A DNA stretch of 64,000 nt, taken from positions 1,488,001 through 1,552,000 of the forward strand of contig JANFOG010000005.1 of NCBI GenBank assembly GCA_024336345.1, in the 5' to 3' direction. This DNA is from Mariannaea sp. PMI_226. Taxonomy: Eukaryota; Ascomycota; Sordariomycetes; Hypocreales; Nectriaceae. A program made the translations under genes and the position numbers. Positions within the stretch are counted from its first letter, which is position 1, and each line of letters starts with the position of its first letter. Positions 33,132-45,254 of the stretch are shown here, in pieces. The notes under the pieces are model-generated. The model was not told where the DNA came from. It was given only the letters and a program-made list of their open reading frames with translations, and ran no database searches.

Positions 33132-36100
33132 ATGGTCGGCTCTTTTGCATACTTTCGAGGCTCCCATGCTGCGTCTGGGAGCTCTTCGCCGCTTGCCGTC
33201 GCATCCCCACAGACCCCTCAGCTTCAGGGCCCCGAGATTCCCTCAATTGCGCGTTATGAGATCACAGCCGTATACACCCATCCTCAAGCCAGAGCAGACA
33301 TCATCCTTGTCCACGGTCTCAACGGGTCTCCGGACAAGACTTGGACCAAGAATGGCGTTTTCTGGCCCCGCGACCTTTTACCAGCATCGCTCAAAGATGT
33401 TCATGCCAACATTCTCGTCTACGGTTACAACGCCGATGTCTACTCCAAAAGAAACGACCAGAGTGCGAGCGACAATTTCATCCATCAGCACGCGCAAACG
33501 CTTATAACAAACCTAACCCTCTACCGGAGAAGTGTCGGAACTTTCAAGAACCCCATAATATGGGTAGCCCATAGCTTGGGTGGCATCCTTGTTAAAAGGG
33601 CATTGCTGTATTCAAATGATGTCCGGGCCGCTCATCACGATGAGTATCGATCTATATATGTCTCGACATTTGGGCTCATTTTCCTGGGCACTCCACATTC
33701 CGGCTCCGACGCCGCTACCTGGGGCCTGATGTTGCAAGCAATGTCAGACGCCGTTGTCCCTAGGAAGCTGTTCGAAACGGAATCAGTCCTGCTCAGGACA
33801 CTAAAGAAAGAAAATGAGACTCTCGCGAATATAAACAGCCACTTTCTGGACATTTACCAACGATTTCACATTCACATGGCTCATGAAAACCACAAAACGG
33901 ACGTTAAGGGATCAAAGTACGTCTAACATCTCCCCACCTAATAGAAATTCCCGCTAATTCTGTCGTAGGGTAATAATTGTCGATGCCAATTCAGCGAGCC
34001 CCCCCTTGCCAGGAGTGACATACTATGGAATCGAGGCGACTCATGGCGGGATGTGCAAGTTCAGTAGCCCCAATGCGCCAGGCTATCGAAACATCTCTAC
34101 GGATATTAGACAATGGGTCATCGATGCACCTGCCATGATCCAGGTTCGTTGGGAAGTTGAAGAAGAAGAGAGCCGAGCTCGGGCGAGGAGAGAGGCCTCA
34201 GAAAGAATGACACCATATGCGGGCCCAAGTCCTCGTGTGTCTCAAGGACCGCCAAATGAACAAGGAGTCGCAGACCAGGCACTCTTGACGACTATGAAGG
34301 ATCAGACTGAATCGACACCTGTATCACTCCCAACGTATGAGCAGATTGCGTCTAATGAACCAATGCCTGAAGCAATTGAAGAGCCTCTCTTCATTCACCC
34401 GGAAAAGTTCCGGCCCAACTCCACCTTTAGAGGTAGACAAGAGGAGCTAGATGATCTTCACTATAAGCTCATGGACAAACACCGCCGAGAGCAGGGAACG
34501 TCGGCGGTCTTAATCTGGGCCGTGCCTGGGGGAGGAAAGTCTTTCCTCGCTCGGGAGTATGCTTACAGACATAGACTTGACTATCCTGGTGGCATTTTCT
34601 GGATCCGTGGCAAGAGCAAGGAAGACCTTGAAGATGGCTTTCTGAAGATGGCTAAGAGCCCAATCATCAGGGCAGGCATGCAGTTCAAGGATGAATCGGA
34701 TCTGCGCAATGTTGCCACGGCAATCCCTTTGGTTCGCAGGTGGCTGAATCGGAATGAAAACTGGCTTCTTATACTTGATGGAGTTTTACGTGACACTCCA
34801 GGGCTATCTCGATACATCCCTGACACAAGAAACACGAGCATGATATTTACTTCGACTGATTCCTCCATTGCAGGAAATCACAAATTCAATGATCCTCAGA
34901 AGATTGAATTAGGACCACTGTCTGAAGAAGACGCTCGTATCATGCTCCTTGAAGATATGGACAAAAAGAAGCCTTGGACAAAGGACGATCTAAGCCGTGC
35001 TCTTGAGGCAGTCAGGCTTATGGATTGCTTGCCACTAGCTGTCCATGCCGCCGCCAAGCAGTTGAGGGCTACCAGAGAACCTTTATCCAAGTATATTCGC
35101 TCTTACAAAACCCGGCCAAGGGCTGGCGGCTTGGGTGCTTATAAAGGTGTCCGCGAGAAGCTGCTGGAGCGAGGAGAGACTGCTGCTCTCAACTTGATGT
35201 ATCTGTTGTCCTTTTTTACAGCTCGGATACCAGTTGAGTTGCTCGCACTTGGTCTCAGAGCGCTCGATAAGCGAACTCCTGTGCGCACACGTGATTCAAT
35301 GGGCAAAGGCAGCCTCAACAAGACATTCACTGTGCTGATCGCATTCGCCCTTATTGAACGGGACGAGATTGATGATGTTCCTTCGGCCGGTGCTACAAGC
35401 CCAGAATCTTCGCACCATAGCCCGAGGTCTGCTGAGCTCCTTGATGTTTTGAAAATTCACAGTGTCGTCCAGACATTCTTCCGCGAAACATTGAACAAGG
35501 AAAACCAGTATGGATTTTGGCTCGAGAGAGCGGCATCAGTCTTCTGCAAGTCGTTTGACGAAGGGATGGACCGCGCCAGAGACAACCCTGTTGTTGGCCT
35601 CCCCGACGACTTTCGTAGATATTCGGCCCAGTGCCGGAGAATCCTGGATCATATCAATCAAGTTGACAAGCTAACTCCTGAGTTGCGAGTGGCAGAACTT
35701 GCTCTTGAGAGCCGACTCAGAGATATCCAGGAATACTTCTCTACTCTGTCAAACAGAATGGCGACAGAAACCTCAGATGAACACGGCGATACCCCGCTCC
35801 ACGTGTCTATTTTTGAGCGAGCGAATAGTATTTCCATACCTAGTTCTGTGGCGACATCTGACAGCAGAACTGACGGAACTGCGAGGATAGACAATTTGGA
35901 GCCACTGGGTTTCCCAGATCAGCAAACTAACCTGCGTACTCTCGAGAGGAATCCTCACGACCACCATGTTCCCTATCCCCAGCATAGCACCATTCCAGGA
36001 CCGCCGGAGGTGTTTGAGGATAGGAATATGGGGAATTGGGCGGCATGGCCTCGACGTCGTGCTGCTCAGGAAAAGTTTGAGACCCATCGTACTGTCCGCA

Positions 36101-37464
36101 GGTTAGCTGAGACTAGGTACCATGATAGAGCTGGCGCGTGGCGCGAGACGAGGATGAAGGTCGCTGAGCCGCGTGTGAGTATCAGCAGGGAGATCGCTCA
36201 AGGCCAATTCTCACCGCTGGTGTCTACGCTCTCTCAGCAAGCTAATTCTCGATGCGGCACGCCGGTTCCTCCTGTATTCACAGACGCTGGACAACATCTT
36301 ACACATATCAAGAACGCGAGTGACTGTGTTGCGAGTGATGACAACGCCGACGAACAAGCTCGTAAGATCGCCATCGCACATGGAGAGTCTACACTATACG
36401 AGGATATGCGCCAAATGAGCATTGCAAAGTCAGGTCGACCCAGAGGGTATAGCAATCCTTCAGCGGCAACGCGGCCAAAGCCTCAGTTGCGCCATAAGGG
36501 GCCACTTAACAGTCGAGACACCGCCATAGGGGAGGATCCGGTATTCGAAGACAACGTTTTTGAGGTATCTTCAATGCCGGCAATGGATCATGGAGATTCG
36601 ATGTGGAGACTACCATCCCAGGAAGGCCGTCTGGACTTGTCTCAGAGTCACTCAGAATCATGTCTCGAGACTGACATTGGCCAATGGGCACCGCCGGGTT
36701 TGCCTATAGTTGTCAGCTCGACAACTACTTTGAGCCCTGCGGTTCACTCTCAACGTCCTCACCCCCGTCACAAAGCCCAGGATTCTGGATACGCTGGCGA
36801 AGGGTTCTCTAACTCTCTGCCAAGCAGCCACGAGAGCCCTCATCACCCCTCCCAGTGGCACTTTTCATCCTCTCTCAAGCCAGACGGCTATACATCTCAA
36901 CCTATGTCGCGCAACCCGTCGTCAAATACCGAACTCCCTACCACAGAGCTTCCTCGCGAGCCTACAATGAGTAACGCCCCATTCAAGAATATGCCTGGTA
37001 GGGTACGCCGCTCCCCCTCAACAGCGAGGACAGAACCCTCGCAGCGAACTGGAGATGGTTTTGAGAGCACCCCTACCAGCTATCAGGCGTGGCAGCAACG
37101 ACACCACCCCCCTTGGAGCTCTGAGCGGGCCGCCTCCCGGCGCGACTGGCTTCTTCATGGCATGACACCCGTTACCCATCACTCGGTTTCCTCAATGCCC
37201 CCAGCAGCTACAGATGGGGTAGAGATGGTGAGATCTGGTTCGGGAGGGATCCAGTTCAACGGGCGCATCATTCAATTTGGACAGTCACCCCTGGCGGAGA
37301 GCGCGTATCCGCTAGAAATCGTGGATGCAGAATTATTCGGTGAACAAGATGAAGCTTCTAGCAGTAATGACAGAAGCAGAAGTAGGGGCAGGAGTCAGAG
37401 GAGGCCCCTGGGATTGGGCATCGTCGAGGAGCATCTGGCACCAGACAGGAGTGCCTTGCCATAA
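33132..37464 (+). CDS. NLR-like STAND protein: SERAC1-type hydrolase, NB-ARC NTPase, long disordered tail
   Basis: Exons 33132-33916 and 33969-37464 (phase-2 join, 52-base intron, GTACGT donor) give 1426 residues. Residues about 45-250 are an alpha/beta hydrolase of the SERAC1/SesB type: LVHGLNG oxyanion region, AHSLGG nucleophile (S148) and LGTPHSG. Residues about 420-720 are an NB-ARC-like NTPase: Walker A VPGGGKS (K452), Walker B NWLLILDG, a SMIFTSTD strand, DCLPLAVHAAAKQL as the GLPLA-type motif and LKIHSVVQ as the winged-helix histidine motif. In fungi this pairing is known from NOD-like receptors linked to non-self recognition and programmed cell death. The expected C-terminal TPR, ankyrin or WD repeats are not seen; instead about 690 residues are Ser/Pro/Arg-rich and look disordered. 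The first ATG gives the N-terminus. Substrate and ligand are unknown. Confidence 0.88.
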
Positions 37465-37869
37465 TCATAGTGAGCCTGTCTCGTCTACACGGTTATTTTG
37501 TTCTTGGAGTCTATCATTTTCATTTCCTTCCCCTCCTTTTCACTTCACTTTTCTTTTTCTTTTTCCTTTTCTTTTCTTCTCTCTTTTGGATTTCTTTCTC
37601 TATTTATTTATTCTTTCTTTTTTTCTTATATACGGTTGCATGGGACGGTTGCATAAGCGTGTTCGAAAATGGAGCAAGGATATAGCTAGTCTATGTTCAC
37701 CTCAAAGATGGCAGTATGAAAAGTCAACGGAAAAATAGAGGCGTTTCTTCGATAGACTAGCAAATAATGAAAACATGCTTATTTCCAACTATCCTTTCAC
37801 TGAAAACGCATAACTCTCTCTCCCTTACAAATATGCCAGTGTTGACACCAATTTTTGTCCCGACCTATG
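37465..37869. other. intergenic, long pyrimidine tract
   Basis: This is the convergent 3' flank of the NLR-like gene and the Cys-rich secreted gene. From about 37500 to 37630 the plus strand is almost entirely C and T (TTTC/CTTTT-rich), probably in the NLR 3' UTR. No coding region. Confidence 0.6.
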
Positions 37870-38781
37870 CTAAAGATAATCCCGGGCTCTGTTCTGCAAA
37901 GCCCTCTTCCGTCTCTTAATCTCAACAGAGGCCAACTCATGCCGATCACACCCCCCCGGAACGACCGCGTAGCAGCGTCGCTTCCCGCATGGGCAAGATC
38001 CATCGTAGACACAGGCGTAACCGCTCTGGCACGCACCCTCGGCGTCGCACTCGCTCTGGGTCGCACAAGGACCGGTAACGTTGGCGCCCCATCCAGGGCT
38101 GGTATCGATGTTGGCCGCCACTCGGACACAGAGCCCAGCCGGCTGCGAGCGCTCAAAGAGCCCGATGGAGCTCCCTGAGCCGGGCCGGAGACAGCTACAC
38201 ATGCCAGTTTCGACAGAGCACTGGAAGCGTGAGGAGCCGGACACCGACGTGGCTGCCGGAGTACAAGCAACTTTCAGATACTGGGTCGTGGTCAGGGTGA
38301 CTGTTGGTGTAGTGAGAGTAGTTGTCTGGGCTGTGATTTGTGTCCAGCACCGGCATGCCGACGAGAATTGGGCGATCCCAGCGCACCGTGGACGATAGAT
38401 GCCGCCTCGAGGGATGACAGTTTCCGTATGGTCAGGGTTTGGTGGCGATGTAGTATATAATCCTGTGTCTTCTCCTCTCTTGTCTCTGCTGGGTTTCGTG
38501 ACGTACTTGGTGACTGTTGTTGTCACGTAGCTGGGCCCGCCCAGTTAGCAAAGGTCCTCCAAGAGGTTCAGAATGGCTTGGCATTTATGTGCTCACAAAG
38601 GAGGTGGTTTGATAGTCGTTGCGAGTATACGGCTGCACTCAGAACGACGGGAGGCAATGCCTGAATCCGTTGTGGTGACGTATCGTGCACAATCATCATT
38701 ACGGCACAGGGTTTGGTCACCCGCCAGGCCAAAGGAGGCCAAGATAACCAGCTGAATGAGCAGTACAATAGCGGTCTTCAT
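37870..38781 (-). CDS. Cys-rich secreted protein, unknown family
   Basis: Exons 38781-38597 and 38530-37870 join in phase 2 across a 66-base intron (GTGAGC donor, CTAAC branch, GGCCCAG acceptor) and give 281 residues. The N-terminus MKTAIVLLIQLVILASFGLA is a signal peptide. It is followed by CRNDDCARYVTTT and a Thr-rich linker (YVTTTVTKYVTK) typical of fungal wall or extracellular proteins. After RPRCAGIAQFSSACRCW a second Thr-rich stretch precedes a Cys-rich half with CSVETGMCSCLRPG, CATQSECDAEGACQSGYAC and SCPCGKRRCY, spaced like small disulfide-stabilised (EGF-like or knottin-like) modules. The last 25 residues are very basic (EIKRRKRALQNRARDYL). I do not recognise the family; an apoplastic or effector-like role is speculation. 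There are no GPI or membrane signals at the C-terminus. Confidence 0.8.
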
Positions 38782-39870
38782 CGTTGAAGGCAAACTAACT
38801 TCTTGTGGTCAATACTTTTGTCGGTTTTGTTGAGATATATGAAGTAAGGTCAACTAGCGGCGATGGGATGGAATCATGGCATGTGGCCAGGTTTTAAAGA
38901 TGATTGATACCTTGGCAGCCGAGAGGATGTTGATTATTTACACAGTGTTCATTACAATGTTCACTTGTGATACTACTCAAGCTCGAAGCGAGAACTTCTC
39001 AGCTGATCTCGTTCATGACTCTGTTCGAAACGGCTTTTGTGAAGCCTCGATGTCACCTCGAACCTCAAGAAAGGAACGGTGATAGAGGTGTGTCGTATGT
39101 GCGTGGTACGAAGGGCAGACGATTTGTTGAGAACCTGATCTTGTGTCATTTTCTCAGTCGTTAGACGTCTAAGAAGGAGCATATTAAAAGGCAGAATCTA
39201 ACATAATCCTCTGATGGGAAGGAAAAGTGTCCTCAAAAGCGTGTAGATGTGTGTTCGCTGTGGCTTTGCTTAATCAAAGTGATGAATAGAAGCATCATTG
39301 GGATGATAAAATTAGAAAATAGAGCCACAGAGCAGAAGCATGGAGTTTGTTGCGATGACCCCATTGCGGGCACAAGAATCGAAGAAAACCCTGTCAATTT
39401 TTGCCTCCATCGTTTATAAGATCGAAGGCATGCCACCTATTCATCATCCTAATTCATACCAGTTGTACACTCTATAACCAACGTGAATAGAATCAGTTCC
39501 TCATGTATGCTTGCCCCGCTGCAACGTAATTGTGGTAGGTCGGTGTGGGAATCCTACATCGTGTTCTCAGCAGAGATTGTAGTCACAGCTTTTCTTCTAC
39601 CTTGCTTAGAGTAGCTCGATTGGCTAGTTGGATTGTCAATCGCACATTCGCCACCAATACCAATCACAAACAAGGTTGCAAATGTGCGAGGGACTGGAAT
39701 AGCATTCAAGTCAAGTCTATACTCTTACTATCTCCCTGTTTTGTTCCTCTCCCTTAGCTCATGGCTATTGGTGTGCCCATTACAAAATGTGTTACACAGT
39801 CCCGCTTTGCTCACTGCTGGAGACCTCTCAGATATCTTCTATCTTCGATATTCCCGTGCTTCCCACATCC
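38782..39870. other. 1.1-kb intergenic region, no gene seen
   Basis: This is the promoter of the Cys-rich gene and the 3' flank of the lipase-like gene. Only short, non-protein-like frames. Confidence 0.5.
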
Positions 39871-41445
39871 CTAGAGTGTGGCGACACGGGGTACACCATT
39901 CTCGGTGGCCAGCAGAGGGGGGTTCTCATCTGGCTTTCGGCCGTTCCGGTAGCACCACAGTCGGCTAAAGTCTTTCACTCTGAAGCTATCGTCACTCTTT
40001 GACATCGTTGGCGAGATGTTATGGACCTCAACCGGTGTTGTTATCTCGCCCGTTCCAAAACCTCGTGTCCCGGCCCAAGAGAGCTCAAACGCTTCTCGTG
40101 CATTCTCCATTGCGTCGCCCTCTTTGCCTAGCTTGATAATTTCATTCATAAACTCGTTATCCTCGTCAGCTCCGATGTATCTCTTCTTCTGCTCGTCATA
40201 CTTTAACGGGAACATGCCGTCCAGATAGTGCTGGTTGAGTTGGTGTCCTCCGTGTCCGTCGGAGCGAGAGAAGAGCCGGCCGATGAATCGAGGAAACTGT
40301 GGCGAGCGCATTTTGTTAGTGGCAAAGTGAAGCACTCCCCACATGGCAACGAAGTCAGTGCTATGTGCGTAATGCTCGATGTGGGTGATTGCTCTATCCT
40401 TGGCAGCCGCGGCAGAGCGAGTGAACGAGTCTGCTGACGTAGGGCCATTTGGATGTTTGGCGATGTGGACCTTGATTCCCCGTTTCTCTTCCGAGCCGGT
40501 GGCAGAAGTTATCGCAATTGGCTGGTTAATAGTTGATGACAATGGAGTAGATTTCTTGTTGAGGGCTTCTGATGCGGCGTGGCGATGAGGGTTGTTGAAG
40601 TGGTTTGCAGCGTTTCCGAAAGTGTAGACCTCAAGCTTCGACAGTAGATCCTGAGGAAGCTCTTGGAGCAGCCAGTCCAGAACTAGACTTCCCTCTATTC
40701 CTCCTTGCGAGTGTGCGATAAAGACGACCTTAGATTTGCTGGGGTCATAGAGTACCTTCTTGAGAATCCTGAAGCAGGTCCGGATATCTGAAGTTGCATA
40801 GCCATAGTTGCGCTGAACCAGGCACTCAATGATGTCGAACACGATCCCAGAGGTCTGATTGTGAATTCCAAGGACAGGGCGGCCAAACGTGAGAGCGAGT
40901 CGATTCAGGTTGCCCTTCATCCAGTGCTGTCTGTAGGTTGAAATCAATTGTTAGCCTTATTCCTCATAAAGGAAAATTGATAAGACAAGATTCACGTACC
41001 CGACCGAGACGCCGTTCAAGAAGACCCATTGCTCATTCTCGTGCTCTGGGAGAGACGGGGCGTATTTTTCATCTGAATAGTACACTTCCTCGCTTCCGTT
41101 AAGCACTCTGCACAGAGCCCAGTTCACGGTCATGAAAGCGGCAACGCCAATAGCAACAGTCCATATCGGGAATACGATGAGGAAAGGTAGACTCAGGAGG
41201 AATAGGAGCTGCAAGATAATCAGGATAGTGTGAATAGAGATACAGAATAGGTTCTGGCGAGTGAGGGAAAGCTCATTGAACTCCTTGGGCCCAGAAGTGG
41301 ATATAGGCCAAACAACCCAAGGCAAAGCCCATATATATACGAAGAAGTAGTAGATATCCTTGATGAAAAGGACTCTTGGAGGGTCTGTATGGGTATAGTC
41401 TATGACAGAGGCCTCGCCCACCTGCGAGCTGTAGAAGTGTGTCAT
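39871..41445 (-). CDS. membrane-anchored lipase-like alpha/beta hydrolase
   Basis: Exons 41445-41000 and 40930-39871 (69-base intron, GTACGT donor, CAACCTACAG acceptor, phase 2) give 501 residues. The N-terminal part has hydrophobic segments: about 25-45 (YYFFVYIWALPWVVWPI) and a long stretch about 65-110 (SIHTILIILQLLFLLSLPFL and IWTVAIGVAAFMTVNWAL), probably two or three membrane passes. The C-terminal domain shows VVFIAHSQGGIEGSLVLDW, a GxSxG-like nucleophile elbow (HSQGG), preceded by LGIHNQTSGIVFDIIECL and followed by YTFGNAANHFNNP and HIEHYAHSTDFVAMWG, where an acidic residue and a His could complete the triad. The layout matches fungal membrane-bound lipase/esterase-like proteins with an uncertain substrate. 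The frame is open 34 codons upstream to an ATG at 41547; the ATG at 41445 (MTHFYSSQV) is preferred because the extra part is CT-rich leader. Confidence 0.82.
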
Positions 41446-43126
41446 AATGAGGGGAAAATATGAAGGAGGAAGAGGAGGGAAAGAAGAAGAATGATCTAGT
41501 TTAGGAATTTCGTATCGTTTGACATGCAGCGATTGAGCGTCATTCAAATACGAAAATTGATGTGGTCAAAAATTCGTCGAGTTGAAGACAGTAGCGTTGT
41601 CACATGTTATTTGTACCGACTAAATAAGTAAAGAAGGCTGATTGATTGATAGATGACGGAGAGGGCTGAGGTGAGAGAATTGAGTGTGTTGTGTTGAGGG
41701 GACAGAGCTGCCTGATTGAGGGCTGGTTGACTTGGCTTGGCTTGGCTTGGCTTTACTACTTTTGAAGGCAGCATCGTAGCCTTGGCGGTACCCTGTCGCT
41801 TTGATATAAGAATAACCGCCCTGGACACAGAGGGAATCGGGTGGGAAGGGGGGAAGAGAGGGTCCCGGGTCATCCTGGGGTCATCGTCATCCTAGGCAAT
41901 CTTGGAGGAACTTGTGCGGGTATCGCATCGAATTGCCGCCTGTCTTCAAACAAACATACGACGGGGCTGAGAGTGAACGGATGCTACAGTACCATCCAAG
42001 CAAAAGACGGCTTCCAGTCAGAAACAAACTCGCCCATCCATGTTGCACAACGTCTTGGGGCCATCTGACAGGACATCAGCCAGGGTGGTTCCCGTTGTTG
42101 GTCATGAGCGAGGCTTAGCGCCATGGCCGACGTTGGTGTGTACTTTCGTTGCAAGCCAACGGGGTCAAGTTGCGGTACACAACGCTCCCCTGTGTAAGGC
42201 AGTGTTGGTTCAAGGGGACGGGGATTCCTGAGGCCAAGGGTCGTAGTAATTTGAATGTAGCCACTGTCCAGCCTAGCCAAAAGTACACAGCCACGGCGCT
42301 CTTCACTGATCTGCTGCAAATCATCCAACCATGGAGGGGAGAATGACGGGAATTCTTCTGGCGATGCCCTCCTGGGGGACTGGGGCGAATGCTGGTGCTG
42401 TGTAGGTACCTACATCGTATACACAGTAGTGGTGGCTATCTTACGTGAGATTATATATGTATGTAGATCGGATGAATCGATCATCTGTAGTCTCAAAAAG
42501 AAGAATGTTGCACATGCAGAGATACCCGATGAATAAGCTTATTTTCCCATTGCCTTTTAACCTTTTTTTTGGTTATTTCTTTCTGTTTTAGTTGATGATG
42601 TAGGAGGACGGCGAGTTGACTCTATTAGGCTGCCACAACGAAACCAAAGGCCAAACCCAGAACACACCCAAAACAGTCCTTGCACCTTGGGCACGGGGAG
42701 ATCTGGTGGCGTTGGACCCAACAGTTTAGTGACTGTGTCTAGTAAGCTTTAGTGAGCCTCGCCGCTAATTAGCGGCTGGCTTACGAGCTCGGTCCCCTCC
42801 GGGCTACGAGATCCCGCTCCAAGCCACATCGGCGAGGGCTGGCTTGGCACATTCGTGGCTGCTTGCTTACAAGGGTTAATGGCTGATGACAAAAACAACA
42901 TGCATTTATTTCAATGACACTTTGAGAGACACTGTGAGAGTGAGGTAGAATGGAAACCGAAGGCAAGAAAAAGCCAAAGAAAAAAAAAAGAAGAAATAGC
43001 ATCATAGCCAGGATGATGAAAGAGAAAGAAGTATTGGAAAATGAAGAAGAAAGAAGGAAAAAAGAGTCGTCATAATCTCATACAATCAGTGAAGACATCA
43101 GCCCCAACTTGGAATATCGTACACAA
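41446..43126. other. 1.7-kb intergenic region
   Basis: It contains the promoter of the lipase-like gene, with a (CTTGG)4 tandem at 41731-41753 and a palindromic TAGGTACCTA at about 42403. The right end is the 3' flank of the monooxygenase gene and contains an A/G-rich run at 42960-43070. No supported gene. Confidence 0.45.
41731..41753. repeat. (CTTGG)4 microsatellite
   Basis: Four head-to-tail copies of CTTGG followed by CTT, about 290 bases upstream of the lipase-like start and on the opposite strand to it. Confidence 0.85.
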
Positions 43127-45254
43127 TCATGCCTTGCTAGCCATTTTGGCCTTCTCCATCTCATGTCGTCTCTGTAACTGCTCCACAATTAACTTGGGCT
43201 CGATTCGATGCTGTATCGGCTTGGCCAATCTCAGCTTGGCCAGTAGCCCCCAGAAACCCGAGTATATGCAGTAGTAGAGGTTGATACTACCCAGGTATAT
43301 CATGGGAACGACTCGCATGTTCATGTTGCCTAAGTTCGAACAAAATGTCAGTTTATGTTGCAGTGTTTTCCCCAACCCTCATCCATCGCAAGATGACTCC
43401 ATGCGTGTGCCAATAGAACTTACTAAACATGCCCTCGCTGCGCTCGATGGTTTCCCACAGCTCATAAGTTAGCGAATCTTTGGCCCCCTCCCACATCCAT
43501 GGGCCTCTGAGCCTAAACTTGGCGTTCAAGGCGCCTCCAGCAGCCCATATAAATGGCAGTCTCCACGGTCTCCATGTTGTCAGGCCTATCCGAAGCACTT
43601 CGGTGAAGCTGGGTGCGCCGTCAATGTCCTTGGCTAGCTGGTATGCATAGCTATCATGCTCAACGCCATACGTAACTCGCGCATCCGGCTGGTGGATGAT
43701 TCGGTAGTGCCACTCATCGTCCGGGTTGAGCGGTCTTGGAATGCGATTGATGAGATTCATGGTGAACAGCATCGACTGGAGCTCCGCCAATGGCGGAATG
43801 GCTCCGAAGCCAGGCCTGATGAAGCCGATAAACCCCACGGTGGGATCATCCGACTTCCAGATCTGCCTGACATCGGCATCAAACGCAGTTGGGTATGGCT
43901 TGCGGCCATCGTTGTCTGGAGTTTGCAAAAAGGGGAACGACGTCAAGTAGCCAGTCGCAAAGATGACAACATCCGGCTTCACGACAATGTCCTGAATACG
44001 CTCGGCTTCGGGGCGTCCAGTGCGAGGAAAGTGGGCTACTCCATCTTCAGATATGTGAGATGGAAAGGGGGCAACATCAATGATGCGAGTCGGTGGCGGA
44101 GGAAGTCTTGTGTTATAGAAGAACTTGCGGATCCTGACTGGGAGCGACCAGGTCGTCGGGCGGTATGGATAGGAGACGTAATGCTGAATGCGCTGCCAGG
44201 CCTTGTTGAAGAATACTATTGCATATTAGGCGGAATTCCCATCCACATGACATCGCATATGTTGCGTAACTCACCTCTTGAGACATCAAAACGCTCGCCG
44301 TATATCTGTCCAACCCACTGGTCGACTCCATGCGGGGAACCTGAGTTGAGCCAGGTACCCGCGGGTAATGCCACGACGTGATAGAAGTTCCATACAATCA
44401 TGCTATCCCGAACCATTGGGTGAACATACATCGTATCGAAGAGCGTGGACTGAGCCACGTCTACAGGAAGCTGGGGATACGGGTAGTCTTCATCCCCAAA
44501 CAACCAAGGTAGGAACTTCTGGCCGGGTAATCTCTTCATATCACATAGTCAGCCAACTCAACTTCCCATCTTGCCGATTATTACATTATTTGGAGCAGTC
44601 AAGCCTCACCTTTGGTGCTCCAATCCAGCCGTCTTTATGGCAAAGCACGACTCTCTTCGTGTCGCTCGTAACGGCGAGGTAACTGAGGTCCGCGCCTGTT
44701 TCGCCGCTCCCGAGGATGAGGACGGTCGAGTCCTTGCCAAACTGTTCACGCGTCTTGAACTTGGACGAGTGCATCACAACAGGCACTCTATCGATGCCCG
44801 GGATGTCGGGAACATGGGGGTTCTTGTGCACGCCCGAGCACACAGCGAGAGCATCGCACTCCCACTCAATCTCCTCACCATCTTCTGCCTGGTATGTTAC
44901 CACATGGCCGCCGTTGTCGCCCCTGCGGACTGACTTGACAGTGGTGCTCAGGTTGATGTGAGGCCACAGTTGGAAGTGGGAGGCGTACTCTTCGAGGTAC
45001 TCGACATATCGCTCCGCGGAGAGGAAGTCTGGGTCATCTGCTCTGGGGCGGAAGTCGGAGAAGCTTGTCAGGAATTTAGACGACACCAATTCTCCATCTT
45101 CGTAGGAGTGGTGGAAGAAGATGCCGCCAATCTTGCTATACGACTCGAACAGCTTGCACTCGAAGGGCGCAATGGGGAAGCGCTGGTGAGCTTCTAGCAG
45201 GACTTTGAGTTGTACGAGGCCGGAGGGGCCACCACCAATAATTGCTACACGCAT
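43127..45254 (-). CDS. class B flavin monooxygenase (FMO / Baeyer-Villiger-like)
   Basis: Four exons (45254-44610, 44533-44275, 44215-43424, 43329-43127) give 632 residues; all introns are 58-94 bases with GT..AG ends and consistent phases. The FAD-binding motif GGGPSG (G7-G9-G12) is at the N-terminus, a second dinucleotide motif GSGETGAD (about 182-189) binds NADPH, and the late FMO motif VIFATGYLTSFPF is present. Family enzymes use FAD, NADPH and O2 to oxygenate N, S or carbonyl substrates; the substrate here is unknown. The C-terminus has a hydrophobic segment (MIYLGSINLYYCIYSGFWGL) that may tether it to membrane, then a charged tail. The ATG at 45254 was used because MRVAIIGGG is the normal start of the Rossmann fold. 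No partner biosynthetic genes are adjacent. Confidence 0.92.

Noticed and set aside
33145..33507. 120-codon second frame inside the NLR-like hydrolase exon
   Set aside because: A shadow of the real exon; the +1 frame of a GC-rich coding region.
41000..41547. Longer N-terminus (34 extra residues) for the lipase-like protein
   Set aside because: The extension is encoded by CT-rich leader DNA; the ATG at 41445 gives a more natural start. It is kept only as an alternative.
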